From Syntrophomonadaceae bacterium (lineage in GTDB: Bacteria > Bacillota_B > Syntrophomonadia > Syntrophomonadales > Syntrophomonadaceae): 18,883 nucleotides of DNA. Both the position numbers and the translations under genes were made by a program. The stretch lies in contig DAOUSQ010000005.1 in assembly GCA_030627145.1 (NCBI GenBank), positions 1 through 18,883 on the forward strand. The letters run 5' to 3'. The notes below the pieces were generated by a model, which did not search any database, was not told where the DNA came from, and saw only the letters and a program-made list of their open reading frames with translations. Numbering within the stretch: position 1 is the stretch's first letter; each line of letters begins with the position of its first letter. Below, piece after piece: positions 1 through 8,256 of this stretch.

Positions 1-328
1 CCTGTAATGCCTTTTCAAAATTCATTTCATATTCGTATTCTTTTTTGCTGATTAAAATACGGGCATTATTAAAAAGCCTGTTTCCTCCTATATGATCACA
101 ATGCAAATGAGTATTGATTACCAGGTCAAAATCAGACGGTTTATAACCTGTCCCGACTAATTCTTCAACAAATTCTGGATTATCAGCCATGCCAGTATCA
201 ATTATTGCCAGGTTATTACCTGTGAATTCTATTATTGTTGAAGTTACCGGTACATTCCGGATAATACTATTATCAGTGTTTTGTATCCCGGTAATAATCG
301 TTGTAATCTTCACAAAATCCACCTTCAT
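1..328 (-). CDS. MBL-fold metallo-hydrolase, N-terminal part (runs off window)
   Basis: Only the first 109 residues are in the window; the C-terminus lies beyond position 1. The reading frame shows a beta-rich N-terminus, an AIIDTG strand, and the metal-binding signature THLHCDHIGGN (HxHxDH), which identifies a metallo-beta-lactamase-fold hydrolase, usually a di-zinc or di-iron enzyme. The substrate cannot be told from this fragment. It follows the AIRS-ThiN gene after 44 bases and may be the last visible gene of the thiamine operon. ATG at 328 is used, but it lacks a good ribosome site. GTG at 313 has AAGGTGG five bases upstream and could be the real start, giving MKITTIITG. Confidence 0.85.
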   Translation of the reverse strand, partial: MKVDFVKITTIITGIQNTDNSIIRNVPVTSTIIEFTGNNLAIIDTGMADNPEFVEELVGTGYKPSDFDLVINTHLHCDHIGGNRLFNNARILISKKEYEYEMNFEKALQ

Positions 329-335
329 AAATATT

Positions 336-368
336 TGTTTACCCTTGTCAATACGTTATAAGTAAACA
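336..368 (-). promoter_or_regulatory. Possible promoter/operator before the MBL gene
   Basis: The 44-base gap contains perfect 7-base inverted arms, TGTTTAC at 336-342 and GTAAACA at 362-368, separated by 19 bases. Between them, on the minus strand, is a consensus TTGACA. A weak -10 (TATGAA) lies 16 bases further, overlapping the ATG at 328. If used, transcription would begin inside the annotated N-terminus, which would favour the GTG start at 313. This is pattern reading only; the signal is weak. Confidence 0.22.
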
Positions 369-372
369 GTGC

Positions 373-1959
373 CTAACTCATTTCTATCACTTTTGTCGAT
401 AAAGCTACAACTTTTTCTACCAATTCATCCGGGTTCTGTCCCAAGACAAGTATTAATCGTTCCAGGTTAATGCGGTCGGGGATTTCAATAATATCCGGTA
501 AAGTCTCACAACCTGATAAAGTCGGGCACAGGTCTTTATAAAAATCAGCGTCAGTCTGCCGGTAATTAGCAGGTACAGGCATACTGACCATTTTGTAATT
601 TAGTTCCCTGCAGGCACTGCGAATTTTTTCATTATTATACAGGTTAATAATACAACGGGCTTCCGGGAAATACTCCCGAACTGCAAGAAGGGTCCCTCCC
701 ATATATGTTGAACAACCCATTTCAGGTTCTCCAAGAGCTGTTACCTCTCCTTTAAAACGCAGCAACCGGCCGGGAATAGCAGCAATATCCTCAAGCTTTT
801 TTGCATGGGATAGAGCATAAGCAAAATTTGCCCCAATCTCTGGAATAAGATTGGTTATTGCGGCTTCCTCAAGCTTATTTACAGCCTCTTTTAATTCCTT
901 ACATAAAACCCTCTCAGCCTCATCTCTGGTGTCATCTTTAAGAGCCAGGGCATTAAAGAAGACTTCCCAGAACCGGTCAACCTCTGGAGGTAAAAGAATT
1001 GTTTTTTCACCATTACTTTCCACCCAGTAGCGCCCTTCTTCTACCGGTATTACTTCTCCAATTACAGCAGCTTCTATTCCCGCTTCATTAAAGGTTCCCA
1101 GTAATGTTTCAATATTATCAGGAACACAGGTTAATACAAGGGTTCCTTCACTGATAACTTCATATGGATTAAGGTTAAAACAGTCACAGACTGCCTTAAT
1201 ATCTACCGGTACCGGCACCCTTGTACGTTCTATTCTCATACCGATCTTCGACGCTTCGGCAACTTCCCACAGCCCCCGGGACAATCCACCTTCAGTTGCA
1301 TCATGCATAGCATGAACACCACCAACTACAGCAGCTAACCTTGCATCCTCCACCACCGTTACTTCCCTTAACCTCTGACTGGCCCGGTTTACAAGTTCTT
1401 CATTGATACCTTTTTCCTGAATTTTCTCTCCTAATTCACATGCAAGAAGTGCAGCAGCTTCAATAGCTACCCCTTTAGTTATTATAACTGCATCACCGAC
1501 CTGCGCCCCGGCCGGGGTAATGAAATTCTTACCCGTACCCCAAACAGTAATACCACCTATAGTAGGTACCGTCACTGCTCCATAAAAACCTGTATGTCCA
1601 CCTACAATAGCAATTCCTAATTCCTTAGCATATTTATCAATACTCTGAACCAGTTTTTCAATATACTCTTCTTGAGTTCCAGGTGGCAGCAAAAGGGAAT
1701 AAGTCATATACCGCGGTATTATTCCCATGACTGCCACATCACTGGCCCCAATATGGACTGTAAGCCATCCAAAATCTTCCGGGGTCATTGTTGGCCCGGG
1801 GAATATTGGATCTTCAGCAATTGCCATGTACTCTTCTCCAACTTTCAATACAGCAGCATCAACCCCCATTTGAGGACCCACCACTACCTCTGGAATAGCC
1901 GCACCTTTATTGGGCAATATAGCCTTGCGAAATAAATCATCATTAATTTTTCCAATCAT
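373..1959 (-). CDS. AIR-synthase-like (HypE/ThiL superfamily) protein fused to a ThiN domain
   Basis: This 528-residue protein has two parts. Residues 1-345 are a PurM/AIR-synthase-like fold related to HypE and ThiL: GVDAAVL near 32, ASDVAVMG at 72-79, GGHTGF at 120-125 and DATEGGLSRG at 220-229. The nucleotide-site GDDAAV is GVDAAV here, so one acidic residue is missing. Residues 355-525 resemble ThiN, the archaeal thiamine-phosphate synthase domain: IPEIGANFAYAL, IPGRLLR and a PDIIEIPD end. The usual GxSxH motif reads GCSTYMGG with Tyr419, so catalysis is doubtful and a thiamine-phosphate sensor or scaffold is possible. It follows thiC within the riboswitch operon, and ATG 1959 has AAGGAG nine bases upstream. 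A thiamine-monophosphate kinase (ThiL) role is conceivable. Function is not established. Confidence 0.8.
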   Translation of the reverse strand: MIGKINDDLFRKAILPNKGAAIPEVVVGPQMGVDAAVLKVGEEYMAIAEDPIFPGPTMTPEDFGWLTVHIGASDVAVMGIIPRYMTYSLLLPPGTQEEYIEKLVQSIDKYAKELGIAIVGGHTGFYGAVTVPTIGGITVWGTGKNFITPAGAQVGDAVIITKGVAIEAAALLACELGEKIQEKGINEELVNRASQRLREVTVVEDARLAAVVGGVHAMHDATEGGLSRGLWEVAEASKIGMRIERTRVPVPVDIKAVCDCFNLNPYEVISEGTLVLTCVPDNIETLLGTFNEAGIEAAVIGEVIPVEEGRYWVESNGEKTILLPPEVDRFWEVFFNALALKDDTRDEAERVLCKELKEAVNKLEEAAITNLIPEIGANFAYALSHAKKLEDIAAIPGRLLRFKGEVTALGEPEMGCSTYMGGTLLAVREYFPEARCIINLYNNEKIRSACRELNYKMVSMPVPANYRQTDADFYKDLCPTLSGCETLPDIIEIPDRINLERLILVLGQNPDELVEKVVALSTKVIEMS

Positions 1960-2008
1960 AGACTCTTACTCCTTAAAATAATTTATTTTTCCTCATAACC
2001 TGCAGGTG

Positions 2009-3313
2009 TTATTTTTCATCTTTTTGATTTGAATTGTTTAGATACTGGTTTACTAGATCTATAGCACAGAATTCCCCACACATGGAACAGACCTCTTGCT
2101 CAACTGGATTGAGATCTTTGTGTACTTTTCGTGCTTTTTCAGGATCCAGAGCAAGTTCCATTTGCCTCTCCCAGTTTAAATCCCTTCTTGCTATAGCCAT
2201 TGCACTGTCTCTTTCCTTTACCCGCGGGGACCCTTTAACAAGGTCTGCTGCATGGGCTGCAATCCGTGAAGCAATAACACCATCCCTGACATCATCGGCT
2301 GTAGGCAACCCCAGGTGTTCAGAGGGTGTCACATAACAAAGGAAATCAGCTCCTGCTGCTGCCGCTGCAGTCCCTCCTATTGCTGCAGTAATATGGTCAT
2401 AACCGGGTGCAATATCTGTAACAAGAGGCCCCAGAACATAAAAAGGTGCACCATAACAAAGTCTCTTCTGGAGTACCACATTAGATGCAATCTGGTCAAA
2501 AGGAACATGACCCGGTCCCTCTACCATAACCTGAACCCCTGCAGCACGAGAACGCTGAACAAGTTCTCCTAAAATAATTAATTCTTCAATTTGAGCACGA
2601 TCTGTCGCATCATCCAGGCATCCGGGTCTTAACCCATCACCTAAACTTAATGTAACATCATATTCTTTGCAGATTTCTAAGAGCCTATCAAATTGTTCAT
2701 ATAAAGGATTTTCTTTTTTATTATGCAGCATCCAACCTGCTATCATTGAACCACCCCGGCTCACAATTCCAAGTACCCTGGGTTGTTCCTTTAGTTTTTC
2801 AACTATTCGACGTGTTACTCCACAGTGTACGGTAATAAAATCGACTCCCTCCTCGGCCTGGTCGGCAATTACCTCAAAAAGATCATCCGGATCCATTTTT
2901 ACTACTGCACCGTACTCGTCCCTTGTTTTTACTGCTGCCTCATAAATAGGAACAGTCCCAACTGGTACTGGTGACCGGGCAATTATCTCCTGCCTGCAGG
3001 TTTGAATTTCTCCTCCAGTACTTAAATCCATAACCGCATCTACTTCACAGGATAAAGCAATCTTTAATTTTTCTATTTCGTTCTTCCATTCCGGGAAAGT
3101 CGGTGATGTTCCCAGGTTGGCATTCACCTTGGTCCGCAGTTCTTTCCCAAATCCACGTGGCTTTAAATTTTTGTGGTTTTTATTGGCTGGAATGACGACT
3201 AATCCTTTTGAAACTAGGTCCCTTACTTTTTCAGCCTGAATACCTTCCTGTAATGCAACTTCCCGCATTTCAGAGGTGATTTCTCCACGACATGCCCTTT
3301 CTAATTGAGTCAT
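2009..3313 (-). CDS. thiC: Phosphomethylpyrimidine synthase ThiC
   Basis: ThiC is a radical SAM enzyme that rearranges aminoimidazole ribotide into hydroxymethylpyrimidine phosphate, the pyrimidine half of thiamine. The 434-residue protein is the short form without the N-terminal extension of proteobacterial ThiC. Visible family segments are [58 protein letters not shown] and the C-terminal iron-sulfur motif CSMCGEFC (Cys 409, 412, 416), which binds the catalytic [4Fe-4S] cluster. The Cys spacing is CX2CX3C rather than the CX2CX4C of the CSMCGPKFC type. ATG 3313 has GGGAGG upstream, lying in the end of thiDE; only two bases separate the genes, so the two are probably translated together under the TPP riboswitch. 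Confidence 0.96.
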   Translation of the reverse strand: MTQLERACRGEITSEMREVALQEGIQAEKVRDLVSKGLVVIPANKNHKNLKPRGFGKELRTKVNANLGTSPTFPEWKNEIEKLKIALSCEVDAVMDLSTGGEIQTCRQEIIARSPVPVGTVPIYEAAVKTRDEYGAVVKMDPDDLFEVIADQAEEGVDFITVHCGVTRRIVEKLKEQPRVLGIVSRGGSMIAGWMLHNKKENPLYEQFDRLLEICKEYDVTLSLGDGLRPGCLDDATDRAQIEELIILGELVQRSRAAGVQVMVEGPGHVPFDQIASNVVLQKRLCYGAPFYVLGPLVTDIAPGYDHITAAIGGTAAAAAGADFLCYVTPSEHLGLPTADDVRDGVIASRIAAHAADLVKGSPRVKERDSAMAIARRDLNWERQMELALDPEKARKVHKDLNPVEQEVCSMCGEFCAIDLVNQYLNNSNQKDEK

Positions 3314-3315
3314 AG

Positions 3316-4848
3316 CTATTTCCTCCCTGTATTAAAGAATTTAAATGTTTCCATAAATTTTTGTACTTCCTGTTTTGGACTGGGACTCCCAAGTACGGAT
3401 GATATAACAGCAACTCCTGATGCTCCTGCTTTTAAAAGCGGTAGTGTATTTTCAGGCGTTATCCCGCCAATGGCAAGAACCGGTATGTTTATCTTTGGAG
3501 CAATTTCAGCTATAAGTGATGGTCCACCTGCTGGAACTGTGCAATCCTTACTTAAAGTGGGATAAGCAAGCCCTAATCCCAGGTAATCAGCACCCTCTGA
3601 TATTGCATCCCGGGCCTGATCTAGATCGCCTACAGAAACTCCAATAATTTTGCCTGGTCCCAGGATAGCTCTTGCCATCCGGGGTGAAAGATCATCCTGT
3701 CCAAGGTGAACCCCATCTGCACCGGCAGCAGCAGCTACATCAACACGATCGTTTACAACAAAAAATGCACCGCAATTCTGGCATACTTTCTGCATCTTTT
3801 TCGCAGTCTCCACCAGTTCACAGGTATCACCTTCTTTTTCTCTTAACTGGATAAGACGTGCTCCACCTTCAATAACCACCCTGGTAAGCTCTGCATAATT
3901 TTTCCCCTTACATAATGGTCCGCCAATGATTACATTTAAAATGGGAAAAGGTCTAAGGTCAGGCTTATTTCCCCACTCCTGGTAAATCTCAGCGCGGTTT
4001 TCCAAAATGTCAGGGTCTTCTAGCCTGCCAGGGGAAAAAGAAGCAAAATGATTTATTGGGCCCTGGCCTGCCCCCACTTGATAAGCATAATTAAGACCAT
4101 TTATTACATAATTTTTAGCCATTGTTACTGCCTTTAAGGCAGAAGCACCCCGGGCCAGATAGGCTGTAATAGCAGCTGAAAAAGAACACCCTGTTCCATG
4201 GGTATTACGTGTCTCAATAAATGGCCCCGTTATTTCTTTTAACTCATCACCGTCATAAAAGAAGTCTAGACACCGGTCATCACGTTTGAATCCAGTAATT
4301 ACAACAAAATCTGGTCCCATGTTGTTAATCTCCTGTGCGGCTTTGTAAACATCTTTCTCAGTTTTTATTTCAAAACCACATAAAACTGAAGCCTCCTCTA
4401 CATTGGGAGTAACAAAAGTAGCAAGAGGTAAAAGTTTATCACGCAGGACCTGTTCAGCATCAGGGTTAAGAAGTCTTGTCCCGCTGGTTGATATCATTAC
4501 CGGATCAACTACCAAATAGGGAACTGAACTGGACTTTAACCTGTCTGCTATAACTTCTATAATCCATTTGTCGTATAACATCCCTGTTTTTACAGCATCA
4601 GCACCAATATCTCCAAGGACAGCATTTATTTGTTTTTCTACAAATTCGGGGGGTATACCAGATATATCTTCAACCCCCAGGGTGTTTTGAGCTGTTACTG
4701 CTGTAATTGCACTGCTTCCATAAACACCCAGAGCAGCAAATGTCTTTATATCCGCCTGAATTCCTGCTCCTCCTCCAGAATCAGATCCTGCAATTGTTAG
4801 TGCTTTTTTAACAGCCGTTTTCCATCCATGTGAATTAGACACCTTCAT
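3316..4848 (-). CDS. thiDE: Bifunctional ThiD-ThiE: HMP(-P) kinase and thiamine-phosphate synthase
   Basis: One 510-residue polypeptide joins two thiamine enzymes. Residues about 15-270 are ThiD, a ribokinase-fold kinase phosphorylating hydroxymethylpyrimidine (phosphate): [20 protein letters not shown] near the N-terminus and the ATP/anion-hole segment [13 protein letters not shown]. Residues about 295-505 are ThiE, a TIM-barrel that couples HMP-PP and thiazole phosphate: [28 protein letters not shown], and phosphate-binding AIGGITPEN. The frame extends upstream to a TTG at 4869, but AGGAGG at 4858-4863 lies inside that extension and is placed nine bases before ATG 4848, so ATG 4848 is chosen. 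It is the first gene behind the TPP riboswitch. ThiDE fusions are known in bacteria. No thiazole-branch genes are visible in the window. Confidence 0.95.
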   Translation of the reverse strand: MKVSNSHGWKTAVKKALTIAGSDSGGGAGIQADIKTFAALGVYGSSAITAVTAQNTLGVEDISGIPPEFVEKQINAVLGDIGADAVKTGMLYDKWIIEVIADRLKSSSVPYLVVDPVMISTSGTRLLNPDAEQVLRDKLLPLATFVTPNVEEASVLCGFEIKTEKDVYKAAQEINNMGPDFVVITGFKRDDRCLDFFYDGDELKEITGPFIETRNTHGTGCSFSAAITAYLARGASALKAVTMAKNYVINGLNYAYQVGAGQGPINHFASFSPGRLEDPDILENRAEIYQEWGNKPDLRPFPILNVIIGGPLCKGKNYAELTRVVIEGGARLIQLREKEGDTCELVETAKKMQKVCQNCGAFFVVNDRVDVAAAAGADGVHLGQDDLSPRMARAILGPGKIIGVSVGDLDQARDAISEGADYLGLGLAYPTLSKDCTVPAGGPSLIAEIAPKINIPVLAIGGITPENTLPLLKAGASGVAVISSVLGSPSPKQEVQKFMETFKFFNTGRK

Positions 4849-4857
4849 TTGTTTTAT

Positions 4858-4863
4858 CCTCCT
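4858..4863 (-). promoter_or_regulatory. Ribosome binding site deciding the thiDE start
   Basis: A perfect AGGAGG sits nine bases before ATG 4848. It falls within the frame opened by TTG 4869, ruling that upstream start out in practice. Confidence 0.85.
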
Positions 4864-4897
4864 TTCCAAAACTTTTTATAGGTTATTTATAGGTTAT

Positions 4898-4928
4898 AAA
4901 AAATTAAACACTCCCACCAGGAGAGTGC
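4898..4928 (-). terminator. Riboswitch-controlled intrinsic terminator
   Basis: On the minus strand CACTC(T)CC-TGGT-GGGAGTG forms a hairpin (arms about 4920-4927 and 4909-4915) followed by TTTAATTTTTT at 4898-4908. The 5' arm CACTCTCC (4920-4927) can alternatively pair with GGAG-GGA-AGTG (4953-4963), which overlaps the 3' strand of riboswitch helix P1. This gives a simple switch: ligand stabilises P1, freeing the terminator arm; without ligand an antiterminator forms. The pairings are read by eye; the mechanism is inferred from known terminator-type TPP riboswitches. Confidence 0.75.
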
Positions 4929-4951
4929 GTAGATATATATACAATGTCTTA

Positions 4952-5035
4952 CCACTTCCCTCCGCTGGCATTATCCAGATCAGGTTCAGGGTTTGCATCA
5001 AGTAAATGCCTCTCAGCCCCTCGGCTCCCCTGTGG
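4952..5035 (-). ncRNA. TPP riboswitch (THI box)
   Basis: The minus strand carries the hallmark conserved elements of the thiamine diphosphate aptamer: closing stem P1 as CCAC (5032-5035) with GTGG (4952-4955), then GGGGAGCC, the core GGCTGAGAGG at 5009-5018, and the pyrophosphate-sensor side CCTGATCTGGATAATGCCAG within 4963-4984. It precedes thiDE and is followed by an intrinsic terminator, so it should lower transcription of thiDE, thiC and the AIRS-ThiN gene when TPP is abundant. Confidence 0.97.
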
Positions 5036-5044
5036 AAATTGTTT

Positions 5045-5074
5045 TTTATCACTGATGATATAGCTTTGTGTAAA
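5045..5074 (-). promoter_or_regulatory. Candidate promoter for the thiamine operon
   Basis: On the minus strand TTTACA (5069-5074, five of six to the -35 consensus) is followed after 18 bases by GATAAA (5045-5050, four of six to the -10). Initiation about seven bases later would fall just before the riboswitch aptamer, where it is needed. The 110 bases between lipS2 and the aptamer show no clear terminator, so read-through from the lip genes is also possible. Confidence 0.4.
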
Positions 5075-5145
5075 TTAAACCTCTAATAACATATTTTTAC
5101 CAGCCTTCTTGAATATGTATTATACATCTTTTTCCTGATATACTG

Positions 5146-6114
5146 TTATACTGAAACATGTAATCTTCTACTTACCAGGCTACAGCATTCCTCAAAGAAT
5201 ACTGTTCTTAACCCGTGGCCCTCAGCATAAGAAATAGTACTATTGTCTGGATAAGCAATCCCGTTTATCCCACAATCAACGGCTATTTTTTCTACTTTTT
5301 GTTTATATTTCCCCGGTGGTCTAGCACAACCTAAAGTCAGGGGTGTACCAGGATTTGATAAACGTGCAGCTACCATTATTGAAGCTACCTTTTCAATTGC
5401 AGGCGGGTCTATCATTTCCATTGAAGTACCACAGGTAGGAGTTAATATCACCAGTACCAGTGTCTCTGGTTTCACCTCGCCTATCATTTCCAGTGCCCGC
5501 ATTTCTCCAAGGATATGCCCAAAGTGCAGTCCTATTACCACATGTGGTGCTATATTAAGACCCAGCTCACGACAAATAAGCATTGATTTCAGGTAATCGT
5601 CCGGTTGTTTATCAAGGTGATAAACCAAACGGATCGTACTCTCATGTCCGATTATATCTAACAACACCTGATCGACACCGGCTTCTTTTAAACCGATAGC
5701 AGTTTCAACCTGGATAAGCCCTGCATGTACAAGTACTATAAGTCCTGCATTTTTTGCATATTTAATTGCCTTTATAAAAGGCAATAAAGGAACCTCACCC
5801 CTGGAGTTCGAACCCCCACTCACTAAAATGCCCTTACACCCTTTTTTTGCAAGGTAATCAACTACCCTGCACATTTTATCAGGTGTGGCAGCAGGCACCA
5901 TGGTCTGCAGCAATTTTCCTCTACAGTGAGCACAGCAAAGTGCGCAGGCATTTCCTGTTATACTGATATTTACAAAAGAAGATGATTGATTGGAATAATA
6001 ACGGTTACAATATCTTTTTACACCTGGTACTGCAAAATAAATAACATTACCAAAACATTCTTTCCTTAACAACCATGCTTTTTGTATTAGGTCTTTTAAA
6101 CTATCCTCTTTCAT
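5146..6114 (-). CDS. lipS2: Radical SAM lipoyl synthase subunit LipS2-like
   Basis: This radical SAM protein has the SAM-cluster motif CX3CX2C as CALCCAHC (Cys 57, 61 and 64 from this start), with an extra Cys60 inside it. Further family-like segments are GILVSGGSN, a GLHFGHILGE stretch, LTLGCARPPG and a C-terminal CCSL that may hold an auxiliary cluster. The pair LipS1/LipS2, shown in Thermococcus kodakarensis to make lipoyl groups, jointly inserts two sulfurs into octanoyl-protein. Assignment rests on the motif plus the lipT-lipS1-sLpl-carrier context. Three in-frame ATGs exist (6129, 6120, 6114); GGGG at 6124-6127 best suits 6114, but this is not decisive. The gene overlaps the end of lipS1. 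It could instead be called a biotin-synthase-like radical SAM protein if context is ignored. Confidence 0.82.
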   Translation of the reverse strand: MKEDSLKDLIQKAWLLRKECFGNVIYFAVPGVKRYCNRYYSNQSSSFVNISITGNACALCCAHCRGKLLQTMVPAATPDKMCRVVDYLAKKGCKGILVSGGSNSRGEVPLLPFIKAIKYAKNAGLIVLVHAGLIQVETAIGLKEAGVDQVLLDIIGHESTIRLVYHLDKQPDDYLKSMLICRELGLNIAPHVVIGLHFGHILGEMRALEMIGEVKPETLVLVILTPTCGTSMEMIDPPAIEKVASIMVAARLSNPGTPLTLGCARPPGKYKQKVEKIAVDCGINGIAYPDNSTISYAEGHGLRTVFFEECCSLVSRRLHVSV

Positions 6115-7150
6115 AAGCATATACCCCATCCCACAACTGGGAATTAATATCTACAATATCCCCTGTTTCTGGTACAAAGGGATAATTGCGTATAGCCTGA
6201 TTAACCCGTTCATTGGCAAACGGCCTGTTGCACGCTACCATCCCATCCTCACCCGGACATCCTGAAGTCATGAATGGTATTCCGCTGTCAACATATTTTT
6301 TAATATCAATCCCGAAATCTATAATCTGCCCTTCCGGAGAATAACTAATATACTCTTCAGGAATAATACCTTCGTTTATTAAATACCTGGCAAGCTGGAC
6401 CCGCCTGTATTGTCCCATAGGGGGCTGGAGATAGTCTTCTAATAAACTACCTGCTTCAGGATAAAATGAGAATAAATGAGTTGGTGCTCCCATATCCTGA
6501 GCTCTGGCTATCGTTTTTACCATCTGTTCCTCTGTCTCTCCCAGGCCCACAATGAGGTGTACTCCTGCTCTACCTGCTCCAAATACTTTTACAGCATCCT
6601 CCAGTGTCTTCCAGTAAACATCCCAGCGGTGAGGGCCACCAACTCCTTTGCCCCGGTATTTTTCAAAAAGTTCGGGTGTAGCCATATCAACTGCTATACC
6701 AACGTGATCCGCTCCCGCATTCTTAATTTTTATCAGGTCCTCTTTTCCTTTCATAACTGTAGGAGATATCAAACCACTTATGGGTATTCCTGTTTCGTCT
6801 TTAAAATTACTTATTATCTTGCAGGTATCTTTCATAGCATATTTATGAGTTATCATCGATAAGCACATTCTTTTAAAAGGATGTTGCCTGTTTTTCATCT
6901 GCGTTAGAACCTGCTCCATAGAGTATACAGGCCATTTGACTCTTATAAATGTTTTGGATATGTCTGCTTCCCTTTTACGGTTAAGCCCACAGTAAGCACA
7001 GGATGCTGCACAGCCTTCCTTATAAGTTAGAAGGAGATTAAGGCAGGTAGTCTTTGCTCCCCTTAAAAATTTCCCTCTTTCCAGTCCCAGACATAATGCC
7101 CCGGCAAGACTTGTCTGAATAAACTCTGGACTTTCTTTAACTTCTACCAT
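6101..7150 (-). CDS. lipS1: Radical SAM lipoyl synthase subunit LipS1-like
   Basis: The 349-residue protein has a radical SAM motif CAASCAYCGL (Cys 47, 51, 54), a GLGETEEQM segment typical of SPASM-free radical SAM barrels, and a C-terminal TSGCPGEDGMVACNRPFANE region in which two further cysteines could bind an auxiliary cluster. It is the likely partner of LipS2 in sulfur insertion into octanoylated carrier protein. The frame reaches a GTG at 7159, but that codon is part of the ribosome site AAGGTG (7157-7162); ATG 7150 follows six bases later and is chosen. It lies 36 bases after lipT and its 3' end overlaps lipS2, so production of the two subunits is probably coupled. Confidence 0.84.
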   Translation of the reverse strand: MVEVKESPEFIQTSLAGALCLGLERGKFLRGAKTTCLNLLLTYKEGCAASCAYCGLNRKREADISKTFIRVKWPVYSMEQVLTQMKNRQHPFKRMCLSMITHKYAMKDTCKIISNFKDETGIPISGLISPTVMKGKEDLIKIKNAGADHVGIAVDMATPELFEKYRGKGVGGPHRWDVYWKTLEDAVKVFGAGRAGVHLIVGLGETEEQMVKTIARAQDMGAPTHLFSFYPEAGSLLEDYLQPPMGQYRRVQLARYLINEGIIPEEYISYSPEGQIIDFGIDIKKYVDSGIPFMTSGCPGEDGMVACNRPFANERVNQAIRNYPFVPETGDIVDINSQLWDGVYAYERG

Positions 7151-7156
7151 ATCTAT

Positions 7157-7162
7157 CACCTT
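7157..7162 (-). promoter_or_regulatory. Ribosome binding site deciding the lipS1 start
   Basis: AAGGTG (within AGAAGGTG) is six bases before ATG 7150 and includes the GTG codon that would otherwise be taken as an earlier start. Confidence 0.7.
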
Positions 7163-7186
7163 CTTAAAAACTTTTGTGAAAAAGTA

Positions 7187-8251
7187 CTAAATAAAACTTA
7201 TCCAGGTACGCTTTATTAACTCTGCGAAATCATCAGACCTGCTAGTCCAGTTACGGTCACAATCCAATCGTCGCCATGTTGCTCTTTCAAGGTGTCTCCC
7301 CAGCAGTGACTGCCACCGTTCCTGGTATTTAGCAAGATGGTTTATATCCCCTTTGAGTACAGCCTCTGCAGCAGTCCTCCCCGCAATTTCACCACAAACC
7401 ATGGCGTTCATTATACCACCGCCGGTTACCGGATGAGTATGCCCTGCTGCATCACCTGCCAGTAGCATATTTTCATACTGTGTAACCGGGAGTGGGCCTC
7501 CTACCGGGATCAATCCTCCTGTTTTATAAAAAAGCTCCTTATCCTTTAGAATACCTTTTCTTATCAAATTACCTATGAATTCCTTCAAAAGATCCTGTAT
7601 CCTGTCTTTATAAATAATACTTACACCTACACCAATATTTGCTTTATTTCCTTTGGGAAACACCCAAGCATACCCACCTGTAAATTCTGGGGAAAAATAA
7701 ATATCCGTTGACGACTGGGGCTTACATAACGGCATCAAGTACTGTAAGCCCAGCATAAAATTTCTATTCTGGCTGGACATCCATTTCCCCACTGTAGAAC
7801 GTGGGCCGTCTGCACCAATTATTATCTTACAATCTATTTCTATTTCATCTTTTTCCTTTAGTCTAATAGTCAATCTATTACCGTTCTTAGCCACAGCACG
7901 AGCCCCGAGCCATAGTTCTACACCAACTTTTTTAGCCTGTTTTACCAGGCTGCTGTCAAAAGCAACCCGGTTAAGCATATATCCAGGAGCCTTCATAGTT
8001 GAGGCCAGCTTCCCATTAATAAATGTAAGCATGGTATCAATTTTCTGGATTACGGACCCGGGCATAAGCTGTGTATATTTTTGTACTGCTAAGGGTACAT
8101 ATTCGGCACATTGAACAGGGCTTCCAGTCTCTTTCTTCATATCCAGCAATAAAACTTTAATTCCATAATTGCTTGCAGTTTCAGCTGCCTTTGCCCCCGC
8201 AGGACCTGCACCAACAACTACAATATCATAATGATCATAATGATCCGTCAT
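7187..8251 (-). CDS. lipT: FAD-dependent oxidoreductase, geranylgeranyl-reductase-like (LipT-type)
   Basis: The N-terminus carries a Rossmann dinucleotide site, DIVVVGAGPAGAKAAE (GAGPAG at 14-19), then VQCAEYVP, a CKIIIGADGPRSTVGKW segment (GD motif) and the C-terminal flavin contact NMLLAGDAAGHTHPVTGGGI. These define the geranylgeranyl reductase/PHBH-like flavoprotein group. In lipS1/lipS2 gene clusters a flavoprotein of this group, LipT, recurs and is thought to supply electrons to the radical SAM enzymes; that role is an inference here. ATG 8251 is preferred over GTG 8260 because AGGTGA (8257-8262) sits five bases before it. Five bases separate it from the ligase gene upstream. No transmembrane segments are seen. 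A prenyl reductase is the alternative, but the context argues against it. Confidence 0.78.
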   Translation of the reverse strand: MTDHYDHYDIVVVGAGPAGAKAAETASNYGIKVLLLDMKKETGSPVQCAEYVPLAVQKYTQLMPGSVIQKIDTMLTFINGKLASTMKAPGYMLNRVAFDSSLVKQAKKVGVELWLGARAVAKNGNRLTIRLKEKDEIEIDCKIIIGADGPRSTVGKWMSSQNRNFMLGLQYLMPLCKPQSSTDIYFSPEFTGGYAWVFPKGNKANIGVGVSIIYKDRIQDLLKEFIGNLIRKGILKDKELFYKTGGLIPVGGPLPVTQYENMLLAGDAAGHTHPVTGGGIMNAMVCGEIAGRTAAEAVLKGDINHLAKYQERWQSLLGRHLERATWRRLDCDRNWTSRSDDFAELIKRTWISFI

Positions 8252-8256
8252 TAATC

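Noticed and set aside
1998..2007. Perfect palindrome ACCTGCAGGT after thiC
   Set aside because: No loop and no T-run, so not a terminator; a 10-base palindrome alone does not support an operator.
5115..5127. Palindrome ATGTATTATACAT between lipS2 and the riboswitch
   Set aside because: AT-only, too tight to fold and in AT-rich spacer; no T-run, so not called as terminator or operator.
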